From Limnobacter alexandrii (GTDB lineage Bacteria > Pseudomonadota > Gammaproteobacteria > Burkholderiales > Burkholderiaceae_B), in contig NZ_SWKN01000007.1 of the NCBI RefSeq assembly GCF_005871185.1, positions 1 through 64,000 on the forward strand: DNA of 64,000 nucleotides. Reading direction: 5' to 3'. A model generated the notes under the pieces. It had not been told where the DNA came from. It saw only the letters and a program-made list of their open reading frames with translations, and did no database searches. Shown here in pieces: positions 63,726-64,000 of the stretch. Each line of letters starts with the position of its first letter. Position 1 is the first letter of the stretch. The translations under genes and the position numbers were made by a program.

Positions 63726-64000
63726 ATGAGTTCGATTGCAGAGCGTTTGACTCGGTCTTATTGCCTGTTTCACTGGTTACAGGTAAAGCCTATTCCGGAT
63801 CAAATTCGCTCAAGTATTGCCTACAGCACGCTCGAACAAGAACTTTTGGCACTTAAAGTAAAACCTGAAGATCTTGCTGCAGTGGGTTCAGATGTCACAG
63901 ACAATTTTGAAGAATCCCGGTTGGCGTTCATGGTCCGGTACAGTGGTCTGACTTGGTCCACCTGCTCTATTTTCTGCGATGCCATAGAGAACAACAGTTG
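63726..64000 (+). CDS. unrecognised gene, truncated by the window end
   Basis: An open frame of at least 91 codons with no stop before the window ends. The ATG at 63726 follows a good AGGAG site about seven bases upstream. The visible N-terminus (SSIAERLTRSYCLFHWLQVK, then a Leu-rich helical part and DNFEESRLAFMVRYSGLTWS) resembles nothing I can name. It looks soluble and partly helical, with four cysteines... three of them beyond residue 12 being spaced widely. No function is proposed. Confidence 0.6.
   Translation, partial: MSSIAERLTRSYCLFHWLQVKPIPDQIRSSIAYSTLEQELLALKVKPEDLAAVGSDVTDNFEESRLAFMVRYSGLTWSTCSIFCDAIENNS

Noticed and set aside
63662-63856. A 64-codon frame starting with GTG
   Set aside because: It overlaps the better frame from 63726, which has an AGGAG site and stays open to the end.

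Overview
The window looks like ordinary chromosome of a betaproteobacterium of the order Burkholderiales. By eye the base composition is near half G+C. Gene order and protein character (DapC/DapD/PrmB cluster, RatA/RnfH opposite SmpB, the rpsB-to-rnhB envelope cluster, FimV-type protein) would fit Limnobacter or a close relative. That genus guess is inference from remembered family features, not a search result. I see no rRNA, tRNA, CRISPR array, insertion sequence, prophage or plasmid origin.

Layout. 0-1.7 kb: a possible tiny exported peptide (-), a small coiled-coil protein coupled to a DUF3135 protein (+), and a periplasmic SIMPL-domain protein (-). 1.7-4.1 kb: a PerM/AI-2E-type permease and PurT (+). 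4.2-7.7 kb: tadA, ldcA and the ABC-F gene ybiT (-). 7.7-12.5 kb: a five-gene branched-chain amino acid ABC importer (livG-livF-livK-livH-livM order of transcription, -). 12.6-16.9 kb: guaB, a GAF/degenerate-GGDEF protein and guaA (-). 16.9-18.3 kb: ratA-rnfH (-) divergent from smpB (+). 18.3-23 kb: ppsA-nfeD-SPFH (-), divergent from the PEP synthase regulatory protein gene ppsR (+).

23-40 kb is one long minus-strand block: rpsB, tsf, pyrH, frr, uppS, cdsA, dxr, rseP, bamA, skp, lpxD, fabZ, lpxA, lpxB, rnhB, a SpoU-type RNA methyltransferase and a photolyase-family protein. It joins translation, isoprenoid and phospholipid precursors, lipid A synthesis and outer-membrane protein assembly. 40-48 kb: map-glnD (+), then a methylthioinosine phosphorylase-like gene and galU (-). 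45.4-52.2 kb: smc-zipA-ligA (-), tightly overlapping. 52.3-58 kb: queF, dapC, dapD, an ArsC-like gene, prmB and the ABC-F gene yheS (+); the dapE I would expect here is absent. 58-62.2 kb: a FimV-N-like membrane protein (-), a YghU/YfcG-type glutathione transferase (+) and a long-chain acyl-CoA ligase (+). 62.2-64 kb is the most accessory-looking stretch: a NYN-domain protein (-), a GIY-YIG protein lacking the expected catalytic Glu (+), and an unrecognised gene cut by the window end (+).

No single new multi-gene system stands out. The best leads are the GAF/degenerate-GGDEF protein between guaB and guaA, the C-terminal extension on TadA, the FimV-like protein with an unrecognised cytoplasmic domain, the degenerate GIY-YIG protein, and the possible two-cysteine exported peptide at the left edge.
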